DNA of 49,827 nt from Aphodosoma sp045631465 (GCA_045631465.1 JAZQUV010000015.1:1-49827), one strand, 5' to 3'; counted from the stretch's first letter, positions 30,192-40,720 are shown. Translations and numbers: made by a program. Notes: generated by a model not told the origin, from the letters alone.

Positions 30192-33100
30192 ATGGCAATA
30201 AAAGTATATAAAGCATCAGCAGGTTCGGGCAAGACCTACACATTGGTTTATGAGTATATTCGCTATCTATACGAAGCATGGCTTGCAAATTCTCAATCTA
30301 CCGAATATTCTCTCAATCTGCATCGCAACATTTTGGCAGTTACTTTCACCAACAAAGCAACAGCCGAAATGAAGGAGCGCATTATCAAATCGTTATACAA
30401 ACTCTCTATCTGCGATGAGAAGAAATATCTCTCTTTCCTTCGTCGCGATGTGGCCGAATTGCAACAAACTACCGATGAGAAAATTGCTCAAATTGCAATG
30501 CGATTGCTCACCGACATATTGCAAGATTACACACAATTCCGTGTTTCTACTATCGACGGATTTTTCCAACAAATAGTGCGTTCTTTTGCGCGCGAACTCA
30601 ATCTTAACAATCAGTATAAAGTCGAATTAGAAATCGACCGCATATTGGAAATGGCGGTCGACAATATGCTCACCACACTTGGCGATGACAACAAAAAACA
30701 TTTGTTGAACTGGTTGACCGAGTTTGCAAGCGAACAAGTCGATGGCGACAAATCGTGGAATCCTCGAAATAGTATTCTCGCTTTGGCAAAACTAATCACC
30801 ACCGAAGAGTATGTATCTCAAAAAAAGAAATTTGGTTTCGATATAAAAACTCTTAATGAATATAAGCGTCATCTTCGTGATATTATGAAAAAATACGAAG
30901 ACGCTGCCGAACTTGTTTGTAATAACGCACAAACTCTATTGTCGACACTCGATGTGAACGATATGTTCGACAATAGAAAAATATCGTTTTTTAAGTTCGA
31001 CTATTTGAAAGAGAAAAAATTTGAGCTTAGTACAATGTTCTCAGATGGTGCCAAAACATCGTCGGTGGATCATTGGTTCAAAGGAAAGCATAAGAAAAAT
31101 CAGAGTCTATCAACCATAGCCGAACAACTCCACCACTATGCATCTGCATTGGTCGATATCTGCTCTCCAGAGGGTAATCGTGCCAAAGAATATCGAACAG
31201 CGAAAATAATCATCTCTCACCTATATATATTAGGCATTCTCAACGAAATCGACGAGCATGCTATGCAAGTTTGTCGCGAGAGCGATAGTTTGCTTATATC
31301 ATCGACAGCCGATTTTATCAACAAAATTATAGATAACTCCGACACTCCTTTTATCTACGAAAAAGTTGGCGTGACAACCAATCATTTCATGATTGATGAG
31401 TTTCAAGATACATCGCGTTTGCAGTGGTCCAATTTTCTCCCTCTTTTGAGAGAAACTGTCGACAATGGTAATGAATCAATGATTGTTGGCGATGTCAAAC
31501 AAAGCATCTACCGTTGGCGTAATGGCGATTGGGAGATTTTGCACAAAGGCATAAAAGAAAAATTTCCTCGCAAAGACGATGTTGTCGAAAAACCATTGGC
31601 AGAGAACTATCGTAGTAGTGCTAATGTTATCAAGTTTAATAATCAACTATATCAAGTAGGTGAGGATGAAGAAGAAGAGACAATAAAGGCTTTGCCTTAC
31701 TATTTGGATAAGCAACTCAACGCGCAGTTGTCTTTGCCCAACGTGCCTATTGATAAGTATTTTAGAAGTGTATATGCCGATGCCTACCAACACATAGGCA
31801 ACCCCGACAAACCTAAGGGTTATGTTCGCGTAGATTTTTTGAAAGACGATGCCGAAAATCCCGACAAAACATGGGATATCCAAAGTCTTGACAACATGGT
31901 GGCAGAAATGAAACGCCTACAATGTTATGGCGAAATGGCTGTTTTGGTTCGCGAGAAAAAAGAGGCTCAGAAAGTGGCTGCACGATTGCAAGAAGAGAAA
32001 ATTCCTTTCTATTCGTCCGAAGCTTTGTGTGTTGCAACCAATCTTGCTGTCCGATTCATAGTTGCTGTGTTGGAATATCTGTCTCAACCTCACGAATCTC
32101 TCTATCGAGCCAATTTCGTAGCCCTCTATCGCCAACTGTTGAATGATAGAAATATAGATGCTCGCGACTATCAATTGCTTTCATATCAAGAGTCCAATTA
32201 TGGCGAATGGGAACATCTATTATTCGAATCAGAGTCTGTTGCACAACAATTCTCTCAAATCAAGCATCAATCGTTGCAAGAGGTCATACAGTCCATTGTT
32301 TCGCTATTCAGTCTCAATACTATCAACAATGGTGTCAATGCACCATATATCCAAGCGTTTATCGATAAGGTTCAGAAGTTTGCTATCGATGGCATATTAG
32401 ATGTGCGCGCTTTGCTTGAATATTGGCATGAATTTGGAGCAAAAACTTTCATCTCTATGCCGAGCGATGGCAATGCTGTGAAGATAATGACTATCCATAC
32501 ATCCAAAGGGCTCGAATTTGGAATTGTATTTATTCCATTTATGGATTGGGTCTTTGGGTTTGAGTCTGGCAAAGGTTCGATTCAATTAGCAAAAACCGAT
32601 AAGAAAACTCGCGACAATCATCTCTTTATCGATGATGTTTCGATTATTCCTATCAATACTCTCGGTTCTCAACAACTTTTGAGCAGTCATTTTAGTGAAG
32701 AAATTATTCAAGAGTTTCTATACACTTGCCTCGATGTGATGAATGTGCTATATGTGGCAACTACTCGTGCTTCTCAACAGCTCTATATCTCTTGTGCCGA
32801 ACCAAAATCTCAAAAAGATGAGAAAAAAGATAAAAATGAGAAAAAGCAATTGAATAATATTTATGTTGCAACTATGATTCGTCAAGTCTTGTTGGCCGAC
32901 AAACCAGATGAAGATTTCTACGAGAAGGGTTCTAATGAATATATAATTGACAAGAAAGACAAAGAAAAGAAAGATGAACCTAAAGTAGAGAGTGTTGTTT
33001 TGACTCTATATCCCGAAAATCAACCAACGAAAGAACTAATAGCCGAACGTGCTCAAATCCGATTCAAATATTCCGACGAGAGTTTGGATTTGTCAACTCT

Positions 33101-33524
33101 ATTGTATGGTATCAAAATGCACCGATTGTTTGAATTGATAAAGACAAAGCAAGATATCGATTCTGCACTTGCTATCTTGTTAGACGAAGGTTATATTGTT
33201 GATAGCGAAAAATATCAACTTGGCAAAACTATCTCTGAGATATTCGATATTCCAGAGGTTGAGCAAATGTTCGATAGTCGATGGCGTGTGCTCAACGAAA
33301 CAGAAATATTTGATGTTGAGAACGACGAGTTATGCCGTCCCGACCGTATAATGATCGACGACGATTCTAAGCAGGCGATAGTTCTTGATTACAAATTTGG
33401 GTTTATCGAACAAAACAAGTATAAAACTCAGGTCGAAGGGTATGTTAAACTATTGACCCAAATGGGGTATGCTACTCAAGGTTATATTTTGTATGCAAAA
33501 AAAGGTAAATTGGTTAAAGTATGA
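30192..33524 (+). CDS. addA: AddA-like UvrD/RecB helicase-nuclease
   Basis: The 1110-residue protein is a superfamily 1A helicase with a C-terminal nuclease. Walker A is ASAGSGKTYTL (about residues 9-19) and Walker B is HFMIDEFQDTSRLQW (about 400). Other helicase motifs are VGDVKQSIYRWR, LAENYRSSANVIKFN, IMTIHTSKGLEFGIVFIPF and LYVATTRASQQLY. The PD-(D/E)XK nuclease is RPDRIMIDDDSKQAIVLDYKFGF near residue 1055. AddAB resects double-strand breaks for RecA loading. The partner addB, often adjacent in this phylum, is not in the window. The stop overlaps the start of the dGTPase gene (ATGA), so the two are coupled. Confidence 0.9.
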   Translation: MAIKVYKASAGSGKTYTLVYEYIRYLYEAWLANSQSTEYSLNLHRNILAVTFTNKATAEMKERIIKSLYKLSICDEKKYLSFLRRDVAELQQTTDEKIAQIAMRLLTDILQDYTQFRVSTIDGFFQQIVRSFARELNLNNQYKVELEIDRILEMAVDNMLTTLGDDNKKHLLNWLTEFASEQVDGDKSWNPRNSILALAKLITTEEYVSQKKKFGFDIKTLNEYKRHLRDIMKKYEDAAELVCNNAQTLLSTLDVNDMFDNRKISFFKFDYLKEKKFELSTMFSDGAKTSSVDHWFKGKHKKNQSLSTIAEQLHHYASALVDICSPEGNRAKEYRTAKIIISHLYILGILNEIDEHAMQVCRESDSLLISSTADFINKIIDNSDTPFIYEKVGVTTNHFMIDEFQDTSRLQWSNFLPLLRETVDNGNESMIVGDVKQSIYRWRNGDWEILHKGIKEKFPRKDDVVEKPLAENYRSSANVIKFNNQLYQVGEDEEEETIKALPYYLDKQLNAQLSLPNVPIDKYFRSVYADAYQHIGNPDKPKGYVRVDFLKDDAENPDKTWDIQSLDNMVAEMKRLQCYGEMAVLVREKKEAQKVAARLQEEKIPFYSSEALCVATNLAVRFIVAVLEYLSQPHESLYRANFVALYRQLLNDRNIDARDYQLLSYQESNYGEWEHLLFESESVAQQFSQIKHQSLQEVIQSIVSLFSLNTINNGVNAPYIQAFIDKVQKFAIDGILDVRALLEYWHEFGAKTFISMPSDGNAVKIMTIHTSKGLEFGIVFIPFMDWVFGFESGKGSIQLAKTDKKTRDNHLFIDDVSIIPINTLGSQQLLSSHFSEEIIQEFLYTCLDVMNVLYVATTRASQQLYISCAEPKSQKDEKKDKNEKKQLNNIYVATMIRQVLLADKPDEDFYEKGSNEYIIDKKDKEKKDEPKVESVVLTLYPENQPTKELIAERAQIRFKYSDESLDLSTLLYGIKMHRLFELIKTKQDIDSALAILLDEGYIVDSEKYQLGKTISEIFDIPEVEQMFDSRWRVLNETEIFDVENDELCRPDRIMIDDDSKQAIVLDYKFGFIEQNKYKTQVEGYVKLLTQMGYATQGYILYAKKGKLVKV

Positions 33525-34855
33525 AATGGAATAAATTATTGACGACTAAGCGTTTCGGCATGGAAAACTATTATCAAGGCAACCATGATGGGCGCACCGA
33601 ATATCAACGCGACTATGATCGACTAATCTTCTCTCCTGCGTTTCGTCGTTTGCAGAATAAGACGCAGGTATTCCCGTTGCCTGGTAGTGTGTTTGTGCAC
33701 AACCGATTGACTCACAGTCTCGAGGTGTCGTGCGTGGGCCGTTCTATTGGCAATAATGTAGGTCGCGAGTTGTCGAAGCGTCATCCCGATTTGGTTGTCG
33801 AATTGAACGAAATAGGTGCTATCGTAGCGGCGGCATGTTTGGCTCACGACCTTGGCAATCCGCCTTTTGGACATTCGGGCGAGAATGCTATTGGCACATT
33901 CTTCTCCGAAGGCAAAGGGGTAGAGTATCGCGATAGATTGAATATCACCGCAGAGCAGTGGGCTGATTTAACTACTTTCGAAGGCAACGCAAATGCTTTT
34001 CGCATACTGACTCATCAGTTCGAAGGACGTCGTGCTGGTGGTTTTGTACTCACATATCCTACTTTAGCTTCAATAGTAAAATATCCATATGAATCAAGGT
34101 TCGCTGATGCAAAGAAACAGAAATTCGGATTTTTTCAGTCGGAAGTTAAGTCGTACGAGCGCATAGCCGAAGATTTAGGCATAATCCGCAATCCGTATAA
34201 CGAGGATAGATATGCCCGCTATCCATTGGTCTATTTGGTGGAGGCGGCAGATGATATTTGCTATCAAATGATGGACATCGAGGATGCGTATAAATTGCGC
34301 CTATTGACGTATGACGAAACCAAAGATTTGTTGATGAAATACTTACCTCAAAAGCGCAGAGAACGTGCCGAAAATGAGGTATTCAAGATGGTGTCGGATG
34401 AGAATGAACAGATTTCTTACTTGCGCAGTTCGGTCGTAGGGGTGTTGATTGATGGCGTAAGCAAAGTGTTTGTAGATAATGAAGAGGCAATATTGAATGG
34501 CGAATTTCAAGGCGCATTGATCGACCATTTGCCTGATGAGTTGCGCGAGGCATACAAGCATAGCTCGAAGGTCTCGGTCAAGAAGATATATCGTGCGCAG
34601 ATGGTGCTCGATATAGAGTTGGCTGGTTATAAGATTATTAGCGAACTGCTCGATGTGTTGATGCAGGCAGTATTTGAGCCAGAAAAAGCATATTCCAAAC
34701 AATTCCTTAGTCGCATTCCTCAACAATATAATGTAGCGGCAGAGAGCGACTACGAAAAAGTGCAAAGCATATTGGATTATATAAGCGGTATGACCGATGT
34801 TTATGCTCTTGATTTATATCGCAAAATCAATGGTATGAGTTTGCCGACGATATAA
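33521..34855 (+). CDS. dgt: Deoxyguanosinetriphosphate triphosphohydrolase (HD domain)
   Basis: The 444-residue HD-domain enzyme hydrolyses dGTP (or other dNTPs) to the nucleoside and triphosphate. Metal-binding residues are in NRLTHSLEVSCVGRSIG (His, about residue 66), AACLAHDLGNPPFGHSGENAIG (His-Asp pair, about 108) and EAADDICYQMMDIEDAY (Asp, about 240). Length fits the family. The start overlaps the end of addA by 4 bp, linking dNTP control with DNA repair. A dNTP triphosphohydrolase can also restrict phage, but nothing here shows such a role. Confidence 0.94.
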   Translation: MKWNKLLTTKRFGMENYYQGNHDGRTEYQRDYDRLIFSPAFRRLQNKTQVFPLPGSVFVHNRLTHSLEVSCVGRSIGNNVGRELSKRHPDLVVELNEIGAIVAAACLAHDLGNPPFGHSGENAIGTFFSEGKGVEYRDRLNITAEQWADLTTFEGNANAFRILTHQFEGRRAGGFVLTYPTLASIVKYPYESRFADAKKQKFGFFQSEVKSYERIAEDLGIIRNPYNEDRYARYPLVYLVEAADDICYQMMDIEDAYKLRLLTYDETKDLLMKYLPQKRRERAENEVFKMVSDENEQISYLRSSVVGVLIDGVSKVFVDNEEAILNGEFQGALIDHLPDELREAYKHSSKVSVKKIYRAQMVLDIELAGYKIISELLDVLMQAVFEPEKAYSKQFLSRIPQQYNVAAESDYEKVQSILDYISGMTDVYALDLYRKINGMSLPTI

Positions 34856-34893
34856 AATAGTTTATTTTCGTTTAAAAAAATGTATATTAACTA

Positions 34894-34924
34894 TTGCAAA
34901 AATCGTAAAAAAATTGTAACTTTG
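34894..34924 (+). promoter_or_regulatory. Promoter of ppdK
   Basis: TTG (34894-34896), 20-bp spacer, TAACTTTG (34917-34924). The resulting leader is about 100 nt. Confidence 0.8.
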
Positions 34925-35033
34925 CACTCTTGAAATGTATAAGGTACAATAAGTAGGGCGTTTAGTGCTAACTTTCTATGTATCATATATTATTCAGTAT
35001 ATTACACTATTAGAATATATATTAGTTTTTTTT

Positions 35034-37760
35034 ATGGAAAACAAAAAACGTGTTTATACCTTCGGTAACGGACAAGCTGAAGGTAAAGCAGATATGAGAA
35101 ATCTGCTTGGTGGTAAAGGTGCTAACCTTGCCGAAATGAACCTCATCGGAGTGCCATGTCCTCCAGGTTTCACTATCATCACTGATGTTTGTAACGAGTA
35201 TTTCGAATTTGGTAAAGAGAAAGTTGTAGAAATACTTAAAGCTGACGTAGAAGCAGCTCTTGCTAATGTCGAAAAATTGATGAACTCAAAATTCGGCGAT
35301 ATCGAAAATCCACTTCTTGTTTCTGTACGTTCAGGTGCTCGCGCTTCTATGCCGGGTATGATGGATACAATTCTTAACCTCGGTCTTAACGACAAAGTGG
35401 TAGAAGGTTTGGTTCGTAAAACTAACAATCCTCGTTTCGTATGGGACTCTTACCGTCGTTTCGTGCAAATGTATGGCGACGTAGTTCTCGGTATGAAACC
35501 AGTTAACAAAAACGACATCGACCCATTCGAAGCTATCATCGAAGAAGTTAAAGAGGCTAAAGGTGTTAAACTTGACACTGAATTGACAGTTGAAGACCTT
35601 CAAACTCTCGTAGCTAAATTCAAAGCTGCTGTTAAAGCTCAAACAGGTCACGACTTCCCAGAATCTGCTTACGAACAACTTTGGGGTGCTGTATGCGCAG
35701 TATTCGACTCTTGGATGAATGAACGTGCTATCCTTTATCGTAAAATGGAAGGTATTCCTGCTGAATGGGGTACTGCTGTTAACGTTCAAGCAATGGTGTT
35801 CGGTAACATGGGCGAAACTTCTGCTACAGGTGTATGCTTCAGCCGCGACGCTGCTACAGGTGAAGACCTCTTCAATGGTGAATACCTCATCAACGCTCAA
35901 GGTGAAGACGTAGTAGCAGGTATCCGTACTCCACAACAAATCACTAAAATCGGTTCACAACGTTGGGCTAAACTTGCTGACATCAGCGAAGAAGAACGCG
36001 TTGCTAAATATCCTTCAATGGAAGAGGCTATGCCAGAAATCTATGCCGAACTCGATGCTCTCCAAACTAAACTCGAAAATCACTATCGTGATATGCAAGA
36101 TATGGAGTTCACTGTTCAAGAAGGCAAACTTTGGTTCCTCCAAACACGTAATGGTAAACGTACAGGTGCTGCTATGGTGAAAATCGCTATGGATATGCTC
36201 CACCAAGGTATGATTACTGAAAAAGAGGCTATCCTTCGCGTTGAACCTAACAAACTCGACGAACTTCTCCACCCAGTATTCGACAAAGAAGCTCAAAAGA
36301 AAGCTGTTGTATTGACAAAAGGTCTTGCAGCTTCTCCAGGTGCTGCTTGCGGTAAAATCGTCTTCAACGCAGAAGATGCTGCTTTGTGGGCATCTAAAGG
36401 CGAAAAAGTGGTTATGGTTCGTATCGAAACATCTCCAGAAGACCTCGCTGGTATGGAGGCTGCTCAAGGTATCCTCACTGCTCGTGGTGGTATGACTTCT
36501 CACGCTGCCGTAGTTGCTCGTGGTATGGGTAAATGCTGCGTATCAGGTGCTGGTGCTCTTGTTATCGATTATGCTACTAAAACACTCAAAGTTGCTGATG
36601 TAACTCTCAACGAAGGCGATTTCATCTCTATCAACGGTTCTACTGGCGAAGTTTACCAAGGTGAAGTTGCAACTATCGTTCCTGAACCAGATGCTAATTT
36701 CATAGAATTGATGGAATTGGCTGACAAATATACTCACCTCCGCGTTCGTACTAACGCTGATACTCCACACGATGCTGCTGTTGCTCGCAAATTCGGAGCT
36801 ATCGGTATCGGTCTTTGCCGTACAGAACACATGTTCTTCGAAGGTGAAAAAATCCGTGCTATGCGCGAAATGATCCTCGCTGAAACAGCTGAAGGTCGTC
36901 GTGCTGCATTGAAAAAAATCCTCCCTTACCAACAAAACGACTTCAAAGGTATCTTCAAAGCAATGGAAGGTTGCCCAGTGACTGTTCGTCTCCTCGACCC
37001 ACCTTTGCACGAATTCGTACCTCACCAAGAAAAAGAACAACGCGAATTGGCTGAAATCATGGGCGTAACTTACGACTACATCCGCAAACGTGTTAACTCA
37101 CTTCATGAAGCTAACCCTATGTTGGGTCACCGCGGTTGCCGTCTTGGTAATACTTACCCAGAAATCACTGAAATGCAAACTCGCGCTATCCTTGGTGCTG
37201 CTCTCGACCTTCAAGAAGAAGGCATCGTAGCTGTTCCTGAAATCATGGTTCCTCTCACAGGTATCCTCTACGAGTTCGCTAACCAAGAACAAGTTATCCG
37301 CGCTACTGCTGCTAAATTGTTCGAAGAACGCGGTGCTTCTATCGATTTCAAAGTTGGTACTATGATTGAAATTCCACGTGCAGCTCTTACTGCTAACCGT
37401 ATCGCTTCTAAAGCTGAATTCTTCTCATTCGGTACTAACGACTTGACTCAAATGACATTCGGTTATTCTCGCGACGATATTGCTTCGTTCTTGCCTGCAT
37501 ACCTCGATATGAAGATTTTGAAAAACGACCCATTCCAAGTCCTCGATCAAAATGGTGTTGGTCAACTCGTGCAAATGGCTACTGAAAAAGGTCGTTCAGT
37601 GCGCCCAGACCTCAAATGTGGTATCTGTGGTGAACACGGTGGCGAACCATCATCAGTTGAATTCTGCCACAAAGTTGGTCTCAACTACGTATCTTGCTCT
37701 CCATTCCGTGTGCCTATCGCACGTTTGGCAGCGGCTCAAGCAGCAATCAAAAATGCTTAA
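35034..37760 (+). CDS. ppdK: Pyruvate, phosphate dikinase
   Basis: The 908-residue enzyme interconverts pyruvate, ATP and phosphate with PEP, AMP and pyrophosphate. N-terminal nucleotide-grasp domain: LLGGKGANLAEMNLIGVPCPPGFTI and SVRSGARASMPGMMDTILNLG. Central phosphohistidine domain: LTARGGMTSHAAVVARGMGK (phosphorylated His). C-terminal PEP-binding barrel: FGTNDLTQMTFGYSRDD and the catalytic Cys in LKCGICGEHGGEPSSV. I chose ATG 35034, the family's start (MENKKRVYTFGNG), over an open frame 69 bp longer. Codon use is strikingly uniform (GCT, GGT, AAC, GAC, ATC), a sign of very high expression, matching a central role in PEP/pyruvate metabolism. Confidence 0.97.
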   Translation: MENKKRVYTFGNGQAEGKADMRNLLGGKGANLAEMNLIGVPCPPGFTIITDVCNEYFEFGKEKVVEILKADVEAALANVEKLMNSKFGDIENPLLVSVRSGARASMPGMMDTILNLGLNDKVVEGLVRKTNNPRFVWDSYRRFVQMYGDVVLGMKPVNKNDIDPFEAIIEEVKEAKGVKLDTELTVEDLQTLVAKFKAAVKAQTGHDFPESAYEQLWGAVCAVFDSWMNERAILYRKMEGIPAEWGTAVNVQAMVFGNMGETSATGVCFSRDAATGEDLFNGEYLINAQGEDVVAGIRTPQQITKIGSQRWAKLADISEEERVAKYPSMEEAMPEIYAELDALQTKLENHYRDMQDMEFTVQEGKLWFLQTRNGKRTGAAMVKIAMDMLHQGMITEKEAILRVEPNKLDELLHPVFDKEAQKKAVVLTKGLAASPGAACGKIVFNAEDAALWASKGEKVVMVRIETSPEDLAGMEAAQGILTARGGMTSHAAVVARGMGKCCVSGAGALVIDYATKTLKVADVTLNEGDFISINGSTGEVYQGEVATIVPEPDANFIELMELADKYTHLRVRTNADTPHDAAVARKFGAIGIGLCRTEHMFFEGEKIRAMREMILAETAEGRRAALKKILPYQQNDFKGIFKAMEGCPVTVRLLDPPLHEFVPHQEKEQRELAEIMGVTYDYIRKRVNSLHEANPMLGHRGCRLGNTYPEITEMQTRAILGAALDLQEEGIVAVPEIMVPLTGILYEFANQEQVIRATAAKLFEERGASIDFKVGTMIEIPRAALTANRIASKAEFFSFGTNDLTQMTFGYSRDDIASFLPAYLDMKILKNDPFQVLDQNGVGQLVQMATEKGRSVRPDLKCGICGEHGGEPSSVEFCHKVGLNYVSCSPFRVPIARLAAAQAAIKNA

Positions 37761-37771
37761 TATATAATATG

Positions 37772-37804
37772 AAGAGGCGCAAATCATTTTGCGCCTCTTT
37801 TTTA
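37772..37804 (+). terminator. Terminator of ppdK
   Basis: Stem AAGAGGCGCAAA / TTTGCGCCTCTT with a short loop, then T-run. Its core GAGGCGCAA is shared with the hairpin at 4600-4635. Confidence 0.92.
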
Positions 37805-37833
37805 TAATATAAGCAACATTAAATTATAGAATA

Positions 37834-37875
37834 CCAATAGCAACCCTCAAGCAACCTGCAAGCAAGAAAACCTCC
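37834..37875 (+). repeat. 42-bp dispersed repeat, copy 2
   Basis: Begins CCAATAGCAACCCTCAAGCA; 38 of 42 positions equal to 20591-20632. Confidence 0.85.
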
Positions 37876-37952
37876 CAAAAAAAGTGGGCAAAGATAAGTT
37901 TGTTTAATTTTTGTAGAATGGCATTGTAGGGCTCTTTAGCGAAACAAGAAAC

Positions 37953-38001
37953 TTTCAAATTTCAACTTTCAAATTTCAACTTTCAACTTTCAACTTTCTC
38001 A
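37953..38001 (+). repeat. 7-bp tandem array running into the upp start codon
   Basis: Seven heptads: TTTCAAA, TTTCAAC, TTTCAAA, TTTCAAC three times, TTTCTCA. The last A is the A of the upp ATG. Confidence 0.95.
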
Positions 38002-38645
38002 TGCTACACATTTTAGACAAACAAAATTCTATCCTCGGCAATTTCATCAAAGAAATCCGTTCTGTCGATATTCAACGTGATTCAATGCGCTTCCGCCGCA
38101 ATATCGAGCGCATCGCCCAAGTCATGTGCTACGAAATCAGTAAATCGCTCAACTACGAAACCGAACCTATACAAACTCCGCTCGGCATAGCACCAACCAA
38201 CGTTGTTGCCGACAAAATTGTCGTAGCATCAATCCTTCGTGCAGGTCTTGCTATGCATAATGGTGTCTTAGACTTTTTCGATGGAGCCGAGAATTGTTTT
38301 GTATCTGCCTATCGCAAATATACTGACGAAACCCATTTCGACATCCATGTCGAATACATCGCAGCTCCATCCCTCGAAGGCAAAACTGTCATCCTCTGCG
38401 ACCCAATGTTGGCCACAGGTTCGTCTATGGAGTTGGCATACAAAGCATTATTGACCCACGGCACTCCTGCTCGTATTATTGTTTGCAGCATCGTATCCAC
38501 CCAATATGCCGTAGATTATATCTCAAAAGTCATGCCCGATTGCGATATCTATACTGCAGTCCTTGATCCCGAACTCAACTCACACAAATATATCGTCCCA
38601 GGCCTTGGCGACTGTGGCGACCTAGCCTTTGGCGAAAAACTCTAA
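38001..38645 (+). CDS. upp: Uracil phosphoribosyltransferase
   Basis: The 214-residue enzyme salvages uracil with PRPP to UMP. The PRPP loop is ILCDPMLATGSSM (about residues 131-143), and ILRAGLAMHNGVLDFF and the uracil-binding C-terminus YIVPGLGDCGDLAFGE are as expected. Length is normal. The start codon directly follows a seven-unit heptad array, so the 5' leader consists of repeat DNA and carries no recognisable ribosome-binding site. No promoter of consensus type is visible just upstream. Confidence 0.95.
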   Translation: MLHILDKQNSILGNFIKEIRSVDIQRDSMRFRRNIERIAQVMCYEISKSLNYETEPIQTPLGIAPTNVVADKIVVASILRAGLAMHNGVLDFFDGAENCFVSAYRKYTDETHFDIHVEYIAAPSLEGKTVILCDPMLATGSSMELAYKALLTHGTPARIIVCSIVSTQYAVDYISKVMPDCDIYTAVLDPELNSHKYIVPGLGDCGDLAFGEKL

Positions 38646-38648
38646 CTT

Positions 38649-38720
38649 TTTTGAACGCAAATTAGCATAAATTATCCGTAAATAATTAATGATTGATTTA
38701 CGATAATTTACGTTAAAGAA
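38649..38720. repeat. Dispersed hairpin element before S9 peptidase gene, copy B
   Basis: 38649-38677 equals 23285-23313 at 28 of 29 positions. An imperfect inverted copy (GATTTACGATAATTTACG) follows, so the element can fold back. It lies 38 bp before the DPP-like gene. Confidence 0.75.
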
Positions 38721-38757
38721 AAAATATAATAATTTATAGTTAAAATAACGTACAATT

Positions 38758-40713
38758 ATGAAGAGAATATTGTTGTCTTTGATTAGCCTGTTATGCATTG
38801 CATCTATTGCATGTGCCCAAGATCGTCGTCTTCTCACTATGGAAGAGGCAATCCTCAGTCGCGAACTTATCCCTCAAAACTACCAAGTGCGATGGAGTAG
38901 CGACTACCCAAACGAATATCTTCATCAAGAGGATTCAATTACCTATGCCATCAACATCCGCACAGGCCGACAACGCCAAGTTGCTATCCCCGCAACTTCA
39001 AAACAACACACCCCACATGCCATCCTAAAAGGCAACAACATCTCTTGGCTCACAGCCGATAGCATCGAAATTCCTATCACTCAATTCGCCGACACCAACA
39101 TTGTCTGCGGACAAGCCGTTTCGCGCAACGAGTTTGGTTGTATGACAGGCATCTTCCCGTCGCCCGACAATAGTCGCATCGCCTTCTATGTCAAAGACGA
39201 AACTCGTGTCACCACCTTCCCTCTCCTCGACATCACAACTCGCACTGGTACCGCCCGCAACATCAAATACCCAATGATTGGTATGCCATCCGAACGTCTC
39301 AAATTCGGCGTATACGATGTAGCACAAAACAAGACCATCTATCTCAACATCACCGACTTTACTCCCGAACGCTATCTCACCAATCCTGCTTGGTCGCCCG
39401 ATAGCAAAACTATCTATATCCAAGTCATGAATCGTGAGCAAAAAGCCTTGAATCTCAACGCCTACGATGCCATCACAGGCGAATTCAAAGCCACACTCCT
39501 CTCTGAGACCAACCCTCACTTCCTTGAACCAAACCAACCAATCATCTTCCTCGACAACCACCGATTCATCTACACAACCGACAATCGCGATGGTTTTTAT
39601 AATCTCTACCTCTATTCGCTCAAAACCAACACACTCACACGCCTTACACGTGTCAATGCCGATGTCGAGTACCTCATCCACGACGCTCAACACGTCTACT
39701 ATTACTCCTTCGAAATCTCTCCAGCCGAACGTCATCTTTTCCGTGTGAATATCGCAACAGGTAAAACAACTCGTCTTACACATGCCGAAGGCTGGCACAC
39801 ATGCCAACTTTCGCCAGATAAACGCCATTTCGCCGACAACTACTCATCGCTCAATGTTCCTCGTGTGGTGGCAGTTGGTTCAACCGATGGCCGCTTCTAT
39901 CGCGACGTATTCCGTGCCGACGACCCTTGTCGCAATCACAACTATGCCCCAATCGAATTAGGCACACTCCCTAGTGCCGATGGCAAATACAATAATCACT
40001 ATCGTCTTATTAAACCACTAGATTTTGACTCAGCAAAGCAATATCCACTTATATTATACGTCTATGGCGGTCCTCATACTCAATTAGTTCGCAATACATA
40101 TCAAGCCCATCTCCGTCGTTGGGAAATGTATATGGCACAACGCGGATATGTAGTTTTTGTTATGGACAATCGAGGCACACCTAACCACGGAGCCGATTAC
40201 GCTCGTGCCATCCATCGTCAGTGTGGGGTAGTGGAGATGCAAGACCAAATGGTTGGTATCAATTGGCTTATGTCGCAACCATGGATTGATAATGACCGCA
40301 TTGGAGTTCATGGTTGGTCCTATGGCGGATTTATGACCATATCCCTCATGACCACCTATCCCGACATATTCAAAGTCGGTGTAGCAGGCGGACCGGTTAT
40401 CGACTGGAAATGGTATGAAGTCATGTATGGCGAACGTTATATGGAGACCCCCGACACCAATGCCGAAGGTCTAGAAGCTGTGTCACTAATCAATAAAGCA
40501 ACTAATCTCAAAGGCAAACTCCTCATTTGTCAAGGTCTCATCGACAACGTTGTCCTCTATCAGCACTCACTCAATTTTCTCGACGCTTGCATCACCAACA
40601 ACATTCCGGTCGACTATTTCATCTACCCCCGCGCCGAACACAATGTCATGGGCAAAGACCGCGTCCATCTCATGCAAAAAGTCACCGACTATTTTGAAGA
40701 CTACCTCAAATAA
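38758..40713 (+). CDS. S9-family dipeptidyl peptidase IV-like enzyme
   Basis: The 651-residue exported protease has a signal peptide (MKRILLSLISLLCIASIACAQ). An N-terminal beta-propeller runs to about residue 410. The alpha/beta-hydrolase domain has the nucleophile in HGWSYGGFMT, the Asp in LICQGLIDNVV and the His in PRAEHNVMG. WYEVMYGERYMETPDTNAEGL is characteristic of the DPP-IV branch, which removes dipeptides after proline or alanine. It shares an upstream hairpin element with the other S9 gene at 21143-23230, suggesting common control or a shared repeat. Likely periplasmic and part of peptide feeding. Confidence 0.93.
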   Translation: MKRILLSLISLLCIASIACAQDRRLLTMEEAILSRELIPQNYQVRWSSDYPNEYLHQEDSITYAINIRTGRQRQVAIPATSKQHTPHAILKGNNISWLTADSIEIPITQFADTNIVCGQAVSRNEFGCMTGIFPSPDNSRIAFYVKDETRVTTFPLLDITTRTGTARNIKYPMIGMPSERLKFGVYDVAQNKTIYLNITDFTPERYLTNPAWSPDSKTIYIQVMNREQKALNLNAYDAITGEFKATLLSETNPHFLEPNQPIIFLDNHRFIYTTDNRDGFYNLYLYSLKTNTLTRLTRVNADVEYLIHDAQHVYYYSFEISPAERHLFRVNIATGKTTRLTHAEGWHTCQLSPDKRHFADNYSSLNVPRVVAVGSTDGRFYRDVFRADDPCRNHNYAPIELGTLPSADGKYNNHYRLIKPLDFDSAKQYPLILYVYGGPHTQLVRNTYQAHLRRWEMYMAQRGYVVFVMDNRGTPNHGADYARAIHRQCGVVEMQDQMVGINWLMSQPWIDNDRIGVHGWSYGGFMTISLMTTYPDIFKVGVAGGPVIDWKWYEVMYGERYMETPDTNAEGLEAVSLINKATNLKGKLLICQGLIDNVVLYQHSLNFLDACITNNIPVDYFIYPRAEHNVMGKDRVHLMQKVTDYFEDYLK

Positions 40714-40720
40714 AACAACA

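Noticed and set aside
33521..34855. dGTPase as an antiphage defence gene
   Set aside because: It is coupled to the addA-like repair gene and looks like an ordinary housekeeping Dgt; nothing links it to the CRISPR island.
34965..35033. Upstream start for ppdK giving 23 more residues
   Set aside because: The added part is hydrophobic and unlike any PPDK; MENKKRVYTFGNG is the normal start.
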